Numbered from the stretch's first letter, positions 44,395-54,662 are shown. The stretch: DNA of 64,000 bases from Streptomyces sp. NRRL F-5123 (GCF_000721495.1 NZ_JOHY01000004.1:124001-188000); one strand, 5' to 3'. Translations and numbers: made by a program. The notes: generated by a model not told the origin, from the letters alone.

Positions 44395-44928
44395 ATGAGC
44401 GACATCCAGGAAACCCCGGAAACCGTGCAGCCGGCGCCGCAGCCGGACGACCACGCCACCTACCACCGGCTCGTCGCGCTCCTCGACGCGCAGGGCGCCG
44501 ACTACCGGATCGTCGAGCACGCGCCTGAGGGCGTGACCGAACTGGTCAGCGAGCTGCGCGGGAACACCCTCGCGCAGGCGGCGAAGTGCATCGTGGTGAT
44601 GGTCAAGGTCGGCAAGAAGACCACGCGCTACGTGCTCGCGGTGGTGCCCGGCGACAAGCGGGTGGACCTCGGCGCGGTCAAGGCGCTGCTGTCCGGCACC
44701 TACGTCTCCTTCGCCTCCCGCGACATCGCCGAGCGGCTGGCGGGCAGCGTGAGCGGCACCGTGCTGCCCTTCTCCTTCGACGAGAAGCTGGAGCTGGTCG
44801 TCGACCCGGGGCTGCTGGAGCACGACACGCTCTACTTCAACGCCGCCCGCCTGGACCGCTCGCTCGCGCTCTCGGCGAAGGACTACGTGCGGATCGCCGC
44901 GCCCCGCACCGAGGCCATCGCGCTCTGA
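44395..44928 (+). CDS. YbaK/EbsC-family aminoacyl-tRNA deacylase
   Basis: 177-aa single-domain protein of the YbaK/ProX superfamily that hydrolyses mischarged tRNA. EHAPEGVTELVSELRGNTLAQAAKCIVV holds the conserved Lys near the active site, and the C-terminal half is a typical beta barrel (GTVLPFSF, LYFNAARLDRSLAL). Which tRNA is edited is not clear. It lies 49 bp after the PARG gene and may share its transcript. Confidence 0.85.
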   Translation: MSDIQETPETVQPAPQPDDHATYHRLVALLDAQGADYRIVEHAPEGVTELVSELRGNTLAQAAKCIVVMVKVGKKTTRYVLAVVPGDKRVDLGAVKALLSGTYVSFASRDIAERLAGSVSGTVLPFSFDEKLELVVDPGLLEHDTLYFNAARLDRSLALSAKDYVRIAAPRTEAIAL

Positions 44929-45019
44929 CCGCCCCGGGCACACCGCGGGCCGCCGCCCGCACCCGCCGGTGAGCGGGGCGCGGCCGGCGGCCCGGTAACG
45001 GCCGTACGGGGTGCGCGGG

Positions 45020-46606
45020 TTACGGCACCGGGGTGGCGTGCGGTCCGCACACCACGTCCTGCGGGTCCAGCGTGCCGTGCAGCAGGTAGTCGTCGACCCG
45101 GGAGTTGATGCACGGGTTGACGAGGTTGGTCACGCCGTGCGAGCCGGCGCCCTGCTCGGTGACCAGCCGCGATCCGGTGAGCCGGCGGTGCGTCTCCAGC
45201 GCGCCGGTGTACGGGGTGGCGGCGTCCCTGGTGCTCTGGACGATCAGCACGCCGGGCAGCCCGCGGTGCCCGCGGACGTCGACCGGGGTCTGCTGCTTGA
45301 CCGGCCAGGTGGCGCACGGCAGGTTCATCCAGGCGTTGGACCAGGTCAGGAACGGGTACTGGGCGTTGAGCGCGGTGTTGTCCCGGTCCCACTTGTGCCA
45401 GCTGGTCGGCCACTGGGCGTCGGTGCACTCGACCGCGGTGTAGACGGCGTTGCCGTTCTCGCCGCTGGTGTTGCCCGCGGTGTCGGACGGGTCGGGGGCC
45501 GCCGCGTCCAGCATCGCCTGGGTGTCACCGCCCTCGTACGCGCTCCACACGCCGGCCACGGTCGCCCACGTGGAGTCGTAGTACGGCGCGTTCTGGAAGA
45601 AGCCCAGCAGCTCGTTGGGGCCGACGACACCGCCGATCGGGTGCGCCTTGGCGGCCGCGCGCAGCGCCTCCCACTTCGACTCGACCTGGGCGACGGTGCT
45701 GCCCAGGTGGTAGACGGAGTCGTACTTCGCGACCCAGGTCTCCCAGTCGTTCCACCGGCCCTCGAAGGCGATGTCCTGGTCCAGGTTGTTCCGGTACCAG
45801 ATCTGGTCGCGCGACGGGTTGACCACGCTGTCGATGATCATGCGGCGGACGTGCGTCGGGAAGAGCGTGGCGTAGACCGAGCCGAGGTAGGTGCCGTAGG
45901 ACACCCCGAGGTAGTTGAGCTTGTCCTCGCGCAGCGCGGCCCGGATGACGTCCAGGTCGCGGGCGGTGTTCGGGGTGGTCATCTGGGAGAGCATCGCGGC
46001 GCCGGTCCGCTCCAGGCAGCCGGCCGCGTACTCGGCGGCGAGCTTGCGCTGGGCCTGCTTGTCGGCGTCGGTGTCGGGCACCGGGTCGGCCTTGGGCGCC
46101 TGGGCGTAGTCCGCCGGGTCCTCGCAGGAGATCGGAGCCGAGTGGCCGACACCGCGCGGGTCGAAGCCGACGAAGTCGTACGCCTTGGCCGTCTTGGTCC
46201 ACAGCGCCGCCCCGGTGGCGAGCCGCACCGGGAAGCGCAGTCCGGAGCCGCCGGGGCCGCCCGGGTTGTAGATCAGCGAGCCCTGGTGCTCCGCCTTGGT
46301 GCCGGTGGCGACGGCACGGTCGACCGCGAGCTTGATCGTGGCGCCGAACGGCTTGCGGTAGTCGACCGGCACGGTGACCCATCCGCACTGCACCGGGGTG
46401 GCGAGGCCCCAGCCGGCCGGGCAGTCCGCCCAGCTTATGCCGGTGCGCCGGGCGTTCGCGGCGGCGATCGCCACGCCGGCGGACTCCGGCACGGTCACCG
46501 CGGACTGCCGTCCGTGGTGGGCGGACCCTGCGGTCGCGGCCGGGGCCGCGGCGACGACTCCGGCGATCAGGGCGCCGGTGGAGACGAGCACGATGGTGCG
46601 TCTCAC
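45020..46606 (-). CDS. Secreted alpha/beta-hydrolase, S33 tripeptidyl-aminopeptidase type
   Basis: 528-aa exported hydrolase resembling Streptomyces Tap-type peptidases. The signal peptide is MRRTIVLVSTGALIAGVVAA with an A-x-A site near residue 26. The oxyanion region is NPGGPGGSG, nucleophile Ser236 in GVSYGTYLG, Asp461 in STRDAATPY and His490 in GAGSHGVTN; TAP-like C-terminal sequence surrounds the last two. The GTG follows GGGGGAG. Substrate is peptide or ester; a methylesterase role cannot be excluded. Confidence 0.88.
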   Translation of the reverse strand: MRRTIVLVSTGALIAGVVAAAPAATAGSAHHGRQSAVTVPESAGVAIAAANARRTGISWADCPAGWGLATPVQCGWVTVPVDYRKPFGATIKLAVDRAVATGTKAEHQGSLIYNPGGPGGSGLRFPVRLATGAALWTKTAKAYDFVGFDPRGVGHSAPISCEDPADYAQAPKADPVPDTDADKQAQRKLAAEYAAGCLERTGAAMLSQMTTPNTARDLDVIRAALREDKLNYLGVSYGTYLGSVYATLFPTHVRRMIIDSVVNPSRDQIWYRNNLDQDIAFEGRWNDWETWVAKYDSVYHLGSTVAQVESKWEALRAAAKAHPIGGVVGPNELLGFFQNAPYYDSTWATVAGVWSAYEGGDTQAMLDAAAPDPSDTAGNTSGENGNAVYTAVECTDAQWPTSWHKWDRDNTALNAQYPFLTWSNAWMNLPCATWPVKQQTPVDVRGHRGLPGVLIVQSTRDAATPYTGALETHRRLTGSRLVTEQGAGSHGVTNLVNPCINSRVDDYLLHGTLDPQDVVCGPHATPVP

Positions 46607-46758
46607 GTCGAAACTCCCCCTCTCCTGCGTGGCTTGTGGCCACGGTGATCACTGTGATCAGAAGCGAATCCTTTCCCCTGTGGAGCTGCTGTGAACAGGC
46701 CGGGCGAGTGATTCTTCATCAAAGCGTGATTTCCGCCCGGCAGGGTGCGGTCCGGACG

Positions 46759-46775
46759 GGTGACGGCACGTCACC
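46759..46775 (-). terminator. Possible terminator after the urease operon
   Basis: GGTGACG-GCA-CGTCACC, a perfect 7-bp hairpin 21 bp after the ureD stop, with flanking GGTCCGGAC/GGTCCGGG sequence that may extend the structure. Confidence 0.5.
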
Positions 46776-46796
46776 GCCGGTCCGGGCCGGGCGCGT

Positions 46797-47749
46797 TCAC
46801 CGGCCCGGCGGCGGCGTAAGCGCGCGGGCGGCGGCGGTGAAGGCGGAACGGGGGCCCGCGGAGGTGAGCAGCACGCCGGGGCCGGCCAGCTCGGTCAGCG
46901 CGGTCAGCGGCGGCAGCGCGGCGCCGGACGGCGGGTCGGGCGCGGGCACGACGAGCAGCTGACCGAGCGTGCGGTACGGGCCGAGGACGGCGGGCCCGTC
47001 CCAGCCGGGCGGTGCCCCCGGGCCGACGTCCAGGGCCTGGTCGAGCAGCGGGAGGCCGCCGTACGTGACGGTGAGGCGGGTGCCGAGCCTGCCGGGCGGC
47101 TCGGCGTGCCGGCCGAGCACCAGTTCCTCGCGCAGCACCAGCCGGGCGCCGGGGGCGAGCGCCACCCGGGTCGTCATCCGCAGGTCGCTGCCGCGCGCGG
47201 CGATCACCGGCTCGGGCAGCCAGTGCAGTTCGGCGTCCGCGCCGACGGTGAGGAGCACGTCGTAGTGCGCGGGCCGCCCGTCGCGGCCGGGCAGCGAGAC
47301 GGTCGCGGCGGACGCGTCGACGACCAGCCGCGCTCCGGCGACCGCCTCGGCCTCGATCCGCAGCCGGTCGCCGCCGAGCGGCGCGCTCATGGCCCCCACG
47401 ACGGTGACCCGCGCCCAGCCGTCCCGCTCCGCGCGGGTGCGGCGCAGCGCCAGCGGCCCGTCCCCGGCGAGCAGCGGCAGCGCGGTGCCGCCCCGCCCGT
47501 CGCCGGTGGCGCGGATCCGCGCGGTCGCGCTGACGGCGCTCGACGGGCCGCTCCCGGCGGTGCGGGCGGGCGCCGGACCGCCGCCGGGCGGGCGGGGGGA
47601 ACTCGCCGGCCGGTCCGCAGCGGCGGGGACGGGCTCCTCGGTACGGGCGGTGCCCCCGGTGCCGCGGGCGGCCGTCGCGGTACGGCCGCTCTGCGTACCG
47701 CGGGCCGGACTCGCGGGCCCGGCCTCCGTACCGCGGGCTGTGGTCGCGG

Positions 47750-47753
<4 letters not shown>
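46797..47753 (-). CDS. ureD: Urease accessory protein UreD/UreH
   Basis: 318-aa protein, the scaffold that holds apo-urease and passes nickel from UreG. The family part starts near residue 75 ([15 protein letters not shown]) and includes [14 protein letters not shown] and [11 protein letters not shown]. The first ~75 residues are an extra low-complexity region with ARGT three times, beyond the normal ~250-aa length; a later start is possible, but the ATG at 47753 overlaps the ureG stop (ATGA), which supports it. Confidence 0.88.
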
Positions 47754-48433
<680 letters not shown>

Positions 48434-48449
48434 GAGGGGCTCCGGGGGG

Positions 48450-49157
48450 TCAGGAGGCGAACAGCCGCACCGGCCAGGCCGCGTGCTGCTCGGCGGCGAT
48501 GTCGGGCAGCGGTGCGGAGGCGGCGGGCAGGGCGGTCGGGCCGTGGTCGCGGGCGAGCTCCGCGGCGCGGGCGGCGGCGTCCGCGACGGCGTCGACCTGC
48601 GGGGCGAGCCCGGCGAGGACGCCGGCGGCGTGGAAGGGGTCGAGGCCGAGCAGCCGGACGGCGGCGCCGGCCGGGCCGGTCGCGGCCTCGTACGCCGCGG
48701 CGCGGGCGGCGTCGGCGGGGCCCAGTCCCGCGGCCCGCGCGACCAGGCCCAGGACGACGGGCTGGTGTGCGCCGCGCGGGCGGGCCGCGGCGAGTTCCTC
48801 CAGGGCGGCGGAGGGCCAGGTGGCGCGGGCCGCCCGGGTGAGCTGGCGGCCCAGCCGCCGGGAGGCGGTGCGCAGTGCGAGCGAGGGTGTCCGGGCATCG
48901 GCCGCGTCGTCGAGGCCGAGCGGGTCGAGTCCTGCGGCCGCCGCCGCGGCCAGTGCGGCGGCGACCAGTCCTGTGGTGTGCAGCCGTCCGCGGCAGTAGT
49001 CCGCGAGGGTGGCCGTGTCGTGCACCCGCCCGTCGGCGACGGCGGCCTCGGCGCCGCCGGAGTGGGCGTGGCCGCCGGCCGGGAAGCGGCCGTCGCAGAG
49101 CAGCAGCAGGGCGGCGAGGGCTCCCGTACCGGCGGGCGGGGGGTCGGCGGGCGTCAT
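48450..49157 (-). CDS. ureF: Urease accessory protein UreF
   Basis: 235-aa all-helical chaperone that gates nickel delivery in the UreDFG complex. [19 protein letters not shown] near the N-terminus is the UreF signature, and the C-terminus ends in the usual [15 protein letters not shown] pattern. The ATG at 49157 lies 2 bp after the ureC stop. Confidence 0.92.
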   Translation of the reverse strand: MTPADPPPAGTGALAALLLLCDGRFPAGGHAHSGGAEAAVADGRVHDTATLADYCRGRLHTTGLVAAALAAAAAAGLDPLGLDDAADARTPSLALRTASRRLGRQLTRAARATWPSAALEELAAARPRGAHQPVVLGLVARAAGLGPADAARAAAYEAATGPAGAAVRLLGLDPFHAAGVLAGLAPQVDAVADAAARAAELARDHGPTALPAASAPLPDIAAEQHAAWPVRLFAS

Positions 49158-49159
49158 GC

Positions 49160-50881
49160 TCAGAAGAGGAAGTAGCGCTGGGCCATGGGCAGTTCGGCGG
49201 CGGGCGCGGCTTCCACCGGCTCGCCGTCGATCGTGACCGTGAAGGTGTCGGGGTCGACGGCCACGTCCGGCAGCGCGTCGTTCCCGCGCATGTCGGCCTT
49301 GGTGACGGCCCTGGTGCTGCGGGCGGCGGCGAAGGGCTTGGCGAGGCCGAGCCGTTCGGGCAGCCCGTCGTCGAGCGCGGACTGGGTGACGAAGGTGACG
49401 GAGTTCGCGGCGGGCGCCGCCCCCGTACCGCCGAACATCGGTCTCGGCAGCACGGGCTGCGGGGTCGGGATGGAGGCGTTGGCGTCGCCCATCTGGGCGT
49501 ACGCGATCTGCCCGCCCTTGAGCACCAGGTCCGGTTTGACGCCGAAGAAGGCGGGATCCCACAGCACCAGGTCGGCGAGCTTGCCGGGCTCGACCGACCC
49601 GATCTCGTGGTCGAGGCCCTGCGCCACGGCAGGGTTGATGGTGTATTTGGCGACGTAGCGGCGGGCGCGGTGGTTGTCGGCGGGGCCGTCGCCGGGCAGG
49701 GCGCCGCGGCGGCGCTTCATGACGTGCGCGGTCTGCCAGGTGCGCAGCGCGATCTCGCCGATGCGGCCCATGGCCTGCGAGTCGGAGCTGACGATGCTGA
49801 TCGCGCCCAGGTCGTGCAGCACGTCCTCGGCGGCGATGGTGGACGGCCGGATGCGGGACTCGGCGAAGGCGAGGTCCTCGGGCACGGCGGGGTTGAGGTG
49901 GTGGCAGACCATCAGCATGTCGAGGTGCTCCTCGACGGTGTTGACGGTGTGCGGACGGGTCGGGTTGGTGGACGACGGCAGCACGTTGGGGTGCGCGACG
50001 ACGGTGATGATGTCCGGCGCGTGCCCTCCGCCCGCACCCTCGGTGTGGTACGCGTGGACGCCGCGGCCCGCGATGGCGGCGAGGGTGTCCTCGACGAATC
50101 CCGCCTCGTTCAGGGTGTCGGTGTGCAGGGCGAGCTGCGCCCCCGACTGCTCGCAGACCCGCAGGCACGCGTCGATCGCGGCGGGCGTGGCGCCCCAGTC
50201 CTCGTGGATCTTGAAGCCGAGCGCGCCCGCCCGCAGCTGGGCGTGCAGCGCGTCGGGATTGACGGTGTTGCCCTTGCCGAGCAGGCCGACGTTGACCGGG
50301 AAGCCCTCCAGCGCGGCGAACATCCGGGCCAGGTGCCAGCTCCCCGGCGTGACGGTGGTGGCCTTGCTGCCCTCGGCCGGTCCGGTGCCGCCGCCGAGCA
50401 CGGTGGTCACGCCGGAGGCGAGGGCCTGCGGTATCAGGGTGGGCGAGATGAAGTGGACGTGCGCGTCGATCGTCCCGGCGGTGAGGATCCGGCCGTTGCC
50501 CGCGATGATCTCGGTCTCCGGGCCGATGACCAGGTCCGGGTGGACGCCGTCCATGGTGTCGGGGTTGCCGGCCTTGCCGAGCGCGGTGATCCGGCCGTCG
50601 CGCAGCCCGACGTCGGCCTTGACCACGCCCCAGTGGTCGAGCACGACGGCCCCGGTGATCACGGTGTCCGGCGCGCCCTCGGCCCGGGTGGTGCGCGCCT
50701 GACCCATGGACTCGCGGATGACCTTGCCGCCGCCGAAGACGGCCTCGTCGCCGGCGAGTCCTGGACCGCCGGCCAGGTCGCGCTCGACCTCGATCAGCAG
50801 GTCGGTGTCGGCGAGCCGGATGCGGTCGCCGGTCGTGGGGCCGTAGAGGTCGGCGTAGCGGGGGCGGGCGAGTTCAGCCAT
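49160..50881 (-). CDS. ureC: Urease subunit alpha UreC
   Basis: 573-aa catalytic subunit hydrolysing urea to ammonia and CO2. Nickel ligands are visible: HVHF in [11 protein letters not shown], the carbamylated Lys224 in [19 protein letters not shown], and the Asp of SSDSQAMGR. The flap with the catalytic His is [22 protein letters not shown]. Length is standard. It overlaps ureB by 8 bp. Confidence 0.97.
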   Translation of the reverse strand: MAELARPRYADLYGPTTGDRIRLADTDLLIEVERDLAGGPGLAGDEAVFGGGKVIRESMGQARTTRAEGAPDTVITGAVVLDHWGVVKADVGLRDGRITALGKAGNPDTMDGVHPDLVIGPETEIIAGNGRILTAGTIDAHVHFISPTLIPQALASGVTTVLGGGTGPAEGSKATTVTPGSWHLARMFAALEGFPVNVGLLGKGNTVNPDALHAQLRAGALGFKIHEDWGATPAAIDACLRVCEQSGAQLALHTDTLNEAGFVEDTLAAIAGRGVHAYHTEGAGGGHAPDIITVVAHPNVLPSSTNPTRPHTVNTVEEHLDMLMVCHHLNPAVPEDLAFAESRIRPSTIAAEDVLHDLGAISIVSSDSQAMGRIGEIALRTWQTAHVMKRRRGALPGDGPADNHRARRYVAKYTINPAVAQGLDHEIGSVEPGKLADLVLWDPAFFGVKPDLVLKGGQIAYAQMGDANASIPTPQPVLPRPMFGGTGAAPAANSVTFVTQSALDDGLPERLGLAKPFAAARSTRAVTKADMRGNDALPDVAVDPDTFTVTIDGEPVEAAPAAELPMAQRYFLF

Positions 50882-51185
50882 CGAGGGCTCCCGCGACCTG
50901 GCCGCGCAGCCCGGGGACGGTCCGGGCGCCGGCGATCGGCACCAGGGCCACCTCGGCGGGAATGCCGGGCTCGAAGCGCACCGCGGTGCCGGCCGGGATG
51001 TCGAGGCGCAGCCCGCGGGCGGCGGCGCGGTCGAAGTCCAGGCCGGGGTTGGCCTCGGCGAAGTGGTAGTGCGAGCCGACCTGGACCGGCCGGTCGGCGG
51101 TGTTGAGCACCGCGAGCCGGGTGACCGGGCGGCCGGCGTTGAGCACGACGGGCGCGTCACCGTACACGATTTCCCCCGGGATCAT
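50874..51185 (-). CDS. ureB: Urease subunit beta UreB
   Basis: 103-aa structural subunit with the standard start MIPGEI and [18 protein letters not shown] and ending [16 protein letters not shown]. It is separate from gamma, as in most actinobacterial ureases, and starts 9 bp after ureA. Confidence 0.97.
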   Translation of the reverse strand: MIPGEIVYGDAPVVLNAGRPVTRLAVLNTADRPVQVGSHYHFAEANPGLDFDRAAARGLRLDIPAGTAVRFEPGIPAEVALVPIAGARTVPGLRGQVAGALDG

Positions 51186-51194
51186 GCCGCCTCC

Positions 51195-51497
51195 TCAGAC
51201 GATCGGCTCGTGGACGGTGACGAGCTTGGTGCCGTCCGGGAAGGTGGCCTCGACCTGCACGTCGTGGATCATCTCGGGGACGCCGTCCATGACGTCCGCG
51301 CGGGTCAGGACCGTGCGGCCGGTGCGCATCAGCTCCGCGACACCGCGCCCGTCCCGCGCGCCCTCCAGGATGTGGGCGGTGATCAGCGCGACGGCCTCGG
51401 GATGGTTGAGCCGCAGCCCGCGGGCGCGGCGCCGCTCGGCCACGTCGGCCGCGACATGGATGAGCAGGCGTTCCTGCTCGTGAGGGGTCAACCGCAC
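51195..51497 (-). CDS. ureA: Urease subunit gamma UreA
   Basis: 100-aa subunit with [23 protein letters not shown] and [22 protein letters not shown], full length. The GTG start follows a modest GAGG. First gene of ureABCFGD; a GlnR-like box lies about 70-90 bp upstream. Confidence 0.97.
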   Translation of the reverse strand: MRLTPHEQERLLIHVAADVAERRRARGLRLNHPEAVALITAHILEGARDGRGVAELMRTGRTVLTRADVMDGVPEMIHDVQVEATFPDGTKLVTVHEPIV

Positions 51498-51554
51498 CGC
51501 CGCACCTCGCCATCTCCGGCCCGCTTCCGGGCAGTTCGGGGCCTGAGGCGCGAG

Positions 51555-51594
51555 GTTACGGCGGCGGCGTTTCGGGCGCGTTAACCCCTGTTAC
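51555..51594 (-). promoter_or_regulatory. GlnR-box-like operator upstream of ureA
   Basis: On the minus strand TTAAC-GCGCCC-GAAAC (51584 to 51569) fits the GlnR half-site pair gTnAC-n6-GaAAC exactly except for the first base. GTAAC also occurs 5 nt before it and 9 nt after it. ureA is a known GlnR target in S. coelicolor. The element overlaps the last codon of the phd gene. Confidence 0.6.
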
Positions 51595-51881
51595 GGGCGG
51601 CGGTCGCCCGGGGTGGGCCCGCGGTGCTCGGCGACGATGCCGAACCTGCGGCGTTCGCCCGTGGCGGACGGGGGCGTGGTCGCGGTGGAGACGGCGACGA
51701 TCGGCCGCTCGTTCTCGGCGGCGTCGAGATCGCGCAGTCGTTGCAGGTCAGCGGCCGAGACCAGGGCCACCAGCGGCTTGCCGTGCCGGGTCAGCACCAC
51801 CTGCTCACCGCCGTAGACCACGCGGTTGATGAGCTCGGCGAGCTCGGCCCGCGCTTGTGTCACCGGGACGTCATGGGTCAT
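51591..51881 (-). CDS. Orphan Phd/YefM-type antitoxin
   Basis: 96-aa antitoxin-like protein. [20 protein letters not shown] and [21 protein letters not shown] are the Phd/YefM DNA-binding fold; the tail is basic and disordered-looking. No toxin gene follows (ureA is next, 94 bp on), so it is a solitary regulator or a relic. ATGs at 51893 and 51890 are alternative starts. A 15-bp palindrome upstream is its likely operator. Confidence 0.8.
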   Translation of the reverse strand: MTHDVPVTQARAELAELINRVVYGGEQVVLTRHGKPLVALVSAADLQRLRDLDAAENERPIVAVSTATTPPSATGERRRFGIVAEHRGPTPGDRRP

Positions 51882-51900
51882 GCTCCCCATCATAACGGCC

Positions 51901-51915
51901 TGTACGTCCTGTACA
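51901..51915. promoter_or_regulatory. Palindromic operator shared by phd and clpP
   Basis: TGTAC-GTCCT-GTACA is a perfect inverted repeat in the short divergent region. TACATT (51912-51917), the likely clpP -10, overlaps it. It is a natural site for the Phd-type protein. Confidence 0.6.
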
Positions 51916-51939
51916 TTTTTTACGCACGGAGGTGCCCGC

Positions 51940-52575
51940 ATGATCCGTCCCACCGCCCGCTACGTGCTCCCGGAGTTCACCGAGCGCAGCAGCACCGGCA
52001 CCCGCACCACGGACCCGTACTCCAAGCTGCTCCAGGAGCGGATCGTCTTCCTGGGCACCCCCGTCGACGACACGTCGGCCAACGACGTGATGGCCCAGCT
52101 GATCCACCTGGAGAGCTCGAGCCCGGACCAGGACATCCACCTCTACATCAACTCGCCGGGCGGATCCTTCTCCGCGATGACCGCGATCTACGACACGATG
52201 CAGTACGTGACCTGCGACGTCGCGACCGTCTGCATCGGGCAGGCGGCGTCGGCCGCGGCGGTGCTGCTGGCGGCCGGGGCGCCGGGCAAGCGCATGATCA
52301 CCCCCTACGCCCGGATCCTGATCCACCAGCCGTCGCTGGGCGACGTGGTGCAGGGCGACGTGTCGGACCTGGAGATCCAGGCCAACGAGCTGCTGCGCAC
52401 CCGCGAGAAGCTGGAAACGCTGCTGGTGCGGCACACCGGGCAGGAGCCGGAGCGGATCCGGGCGGACATCGAACGCGACAAGGTCTTCGACGCCGCTTCC
52501 GCCGTCGCCTACGGCCTGGCGGACCAGCTCACCAACAGCCGCAAGACCGGCGGCCCGGCCGCCGGCGCGCGGTGA
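51940..52575 (+). CDS. clpP: ATP-dependent Clp protease proteolytic subunit (paralogue)
   Basis: 211-aa ClpP with an intact triad: Ser104 in [11 protein letters not shown], His129 in [10 protein letters not shown] and Asp180 in IERDKVFD. The [13 protein letters not shown] oxyanion strand and N-terminal [12 protein letters not shown] are normal. It lacks a clpX neighbour and the tandem clpP partner of the clpP1P2 type, so it is an accessory paralogue of the ClpP3/P5 kind. GGAGGTG precedes the ATG. It is coupled (GTGA) to a small unknown gene. Confidence 0.92.
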   Translation: MIRPTARYVLPEFTERSSTGTRTTDPYSKLLQERIVFLGTPVDDTSANDVMAQLIHLESSSPDQDIHLYINSPGGSFSAMTAIYDTMQYVTCDVATVCIGQAASAAAVLLAAGAPGKRMITPYARILIHQPSLGDVVQGDVSDLEIQANELLRTREKLETLLVRHTGQEPERIRADIERDKVFDAASAVAYGLADQLTNSRKTGGPAAGAR

Positions 52576-52895
52576 GGCCGGTGCGCCCGGAACCGCCGCC
52601 GCTGCCGGCGCTCACCCGCTCCGAGGGCGAGCTGGTCGACTGCTACCTGGAGGTCGTCGACCTGCTCGGCCGCGTCAACCCGTCACGCGGCACCGACACC
52701 TACGGGGCGCTGCGCGCCGCGCAGGCGCTCGTCGGGCGGGCGCTGGCGCTGCGCGAGGCGCTGACGGTGATGCACCTGCGCGGCGAGACCGAACTCCACC
52801 ACGCGACGCTCGGACGGGCGCTGCGCGTACTGGACGGCGAGCGCCGGTCCTCGCTCGCGGTGGTGGCGCCGGAACCGGAGCCGCCCTCGCGGTGA
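52572..52895 (+). CDS. Small hypothetical protein coupled to clpP
   Basis: 107-aa mostly helical protein ([44 protein letters not shown]) with Pro-rich ends. The family is not recognised. The GTG overlaps the clpP stop, so the two are co-translated, which suggests it works with the protease, perhaps as an adaptor or assembly factor; that is inference from position only. Confidence 0.65.
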   Translation: MRPVRPEPPPLPALTRSEGELVDCYLEVVDLLGRVNPSRGTDTYGALRAAQALVGRALALREALTVMHLRGETELHHATLGRALRVLDGERRSSLAVVAPEPEPPSR

Positions 52896-53254
52896 CGGGC
52901 GCCGCGCCGTCACGCTGCGGCGCGGCCCACCCCTTATCGGCCGAACCCCTCCTCATCCCGTCGGCCCAGCGGCGCGGGGTGGCGGGCGGGCGCTCCGGTT
53001 GCGCCGCCCGGCCCGGATCGCGGCCCGACGACGCAGGTCACAGTGGTCGGCGAGGGGTGGGCGGTCGCCGGAAGGGAGCAGCGCCGCCACCCGGTCGGAG
53101 CAAGCGTGACGAGGCTCACACCGGGCGTTTCCCACCCGGTACCGGCGTGCCGTGTGCGTCACGATCCGTGGTGACGACAAGCCCCCGCCGCCGTGGCGGG
53201 GCGGTCCGCACGGACGCCGAGTCCCGCCGGCGTGCGGATGTCCGGTCGACACGA
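52896..53254. other. Intergenic stretch, nothing recognised
   Basis: About 360 bp between the clpP-linked gene and the riboswitch region. No convincing coding frame, hairpin terminator or known RNA was seen; short frames on both strands are Arg/Gly/Pro-rich shadows. Confidence 0.5.
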
Positions 53255-53397
53255 GTGCAACGGCGGGAGCGGAGGACCCGCGCACGGCGGGGCCGGACCC
53301 GGTACTCCCGGGCCCGCCCCTTGGGGTGAAGCCGCAGTACGCGGCCGGGCATCTTCGCCTGCCCGAACCCGACAGGCCATCCTTCGCAGGCCGACGA
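53255..53397 (+). promoter_or_regulatory. Probable c-di-AMP (ydaO/yuaA) riboswitch
   Basis: The leader of the NlpC/P60 gene contains TTGGGGTGAAGCCGCAG (53321-53337), then CGCCTGCCCGAACCCGACAGG (53356 onward) and a closing CGCAGGCCG. This follows the conserved GGGGUGAAUCC ... GCCCGAACCCGACAGCU ... GCAGGC order of the actinobacterial ydaO class. These riboswitches typically precede cell-wall hydrolases in Streptomyces. The 5' half is less clear, so the left boundary is approximate. Confidence 0.65.
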
Positions 53398-53410
53398 CGA
53401 AGGGTTGTAC

Positions 53411-53896
53411 ATGACCGCGCCTGTCGCACTTTCCGCTTCCGCACGGCTGAGCCGCCTCGGGGCGGCGTCCGTCCTCACCGCCGCCGCAGTGGCCGTACCG
53501 TCCCTCATGCCCGGCGCCGCCCAGCAGGCCGAGGCCGCCACCGCGGGCGTCCGGGCCCTCGGGGTGGCGGCGTCCAAGGAGGGCGCCCTCTACCAGTGGG
53601 GCGCCACCGGGCCCTCGCGCTTCGACTGCTCGGGCCTGACGCAGTACTCCTTCCGCAAGGCCGGCAAGCGGCTGCCGCGCACCGCCGCCGCGCAGTACCG
53701 CAGCACCCGGCACATCTCCGCGTCCGGCCGCCATGTCGGCGACCTGGTCTTCTTCCACAGCGGACCGTCCGCGTCCTCCGTCTACCACGTCGGCATCTAC
53801 GCGGGCGGCGGCGAGATCTGGCACGCCCCGAAGACCGGCGCCCGGGTACGCCTGGAGCACATCTGGTCCCGCAGCGTCTGGTACGGGCGGGTCTGA
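53411..53896 (+). CDS. NlpC/P60 family cell-wall hydrolase
   Basis: 161-aa secreted peptidoglycan endopeptidase. A signal peptide (residues ~1-43, AEA site) precedes the NlpC/P60 domain with Cys73 in RFDCSGLTQYSF, His126 in YHVGIYAGGG and His138 in EIWHAP as the triad. There is no LysM or coiled-coil part, so it is a minimal enzyme. The ATG at 53411 follows GAAGGG. The upstream c-di-AMP-type riboswitch would tie wall cleavage to second-messenger level. Confidence 0.93.
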   Translation: MTAPVALSASARLSRLGAASVLTAAAVAVPSLMPGAAQQAEAATAGVRALGVAASKEGALYQWGATGPSRFDCSGLTQYSFRKAGKRLPRTAAAQYRSTRHISASGRHVGDLVFFHSGPSASSVYHVGIYAGGGEIWHAPKTGARVRLEHIWSRSVWYGRV

Positions 53897-53935
53897 CCGC
53901 CCGGTACACCGCCGCCGGGCTCCGCAGGCCCGCGC

Positions 53936-54367
53936 TCAGCCGACCGGGACGGCCCAGGGCAGCACGATCCAGACGGTCTTGCCGCCGTCGCCGGTCGGGG
54001 TGACCCGCAGGCTGCCGCCGGACTCGGCGGTCAGATGGCGGATGATGACCAGCCCGCGGCCGTTGTCCTGCTGCTGTGGGCACACCGTGGCCTGGCGCGG
54101 CCAGCGCGGGTGGCTGTCGGTGACCCCGATGTGCAGCTGCTCGGACCGCTCCAGGCGTACGTCGACGGTGAAGGTCGGCGACAGGCCCGAGGTGTGCAGC
54201 ACGGCGTTGGTGGCCAGTTCGGACACGATCAGGCGCACGGTGTCGACGGCCGGGGCGCCCGCGGGCAGCCCCCAGCCGGCGAGCACCGCGCAGACGTACC
54301 GCCTGGCCGCCGTCACCGAGGCGGGTTCGCTCGGCAGGGTGACGGACGCTTCCTGAAGATCTGCCAT
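53936..54367 (-). CDS. RsbW-like ATP-binding protein (anti-sigma/regulatory kinase)
   Basis: 143-aa HATPase_c protein. The N box is IVSELATNAVLHT and the G1 box DNGRGLVIIR, so ATP binding is intact. Such proteins in Streptomyces either inhibit sigma factors or accompany WhiJ-like regulators. It is divergent from an XRE-DUF5753/DUF397 pair, the classic third member of that trio (abaA-orfE-like). The ATG follows GGGAAG. Confidence 0.9.
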   Translation of the reverse strand: MADLQEASVTLPSEPASVTAARRYVCAVLAGWGLPAGAPAVDTVRLIVSELATNAVLHTSGLSPTFTVDVRLERSEQLHIGVTDSHPRWPRQATVCPQQQDNGRGLVIIRHLTAESGGSLRVTPTGDGGKTVWIVLPWAVPVG

Positions 54368-54662
54368 GGCGACGCTTCCCTTTCCCGCCGTGACCTGGCT
54401 CCGGTGCGAACGACGCGGCAACGGGGCGGGAATTGGGCCCTCCTCGCATACGCCGGGTTCGCGCCAGAATGCACTCATCGTGCCGCCAATGCGGGCGCCG
54501 CACAGCGGTCTGCATATATCTGTCGCTCAAATCGGTGAACTCTGCCGCGGGAGAACGCACATGGTCGGCAGACTGTCGTATCGGGGAGAAGAGGACAGAA
54601 CGCATCAGGAACTCCGGCAGCCCGCGGGACGGCGGGCGTCGCAGTGAGGAGGGCGAGAGGAC

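Noticed and set aside
52934..53119. 61-codon minus-strand frame in the gap before the riboswitch
   Set aside because: No ribosome site, no family resemblance, and Pro/Arg-rich composition like other shadows.
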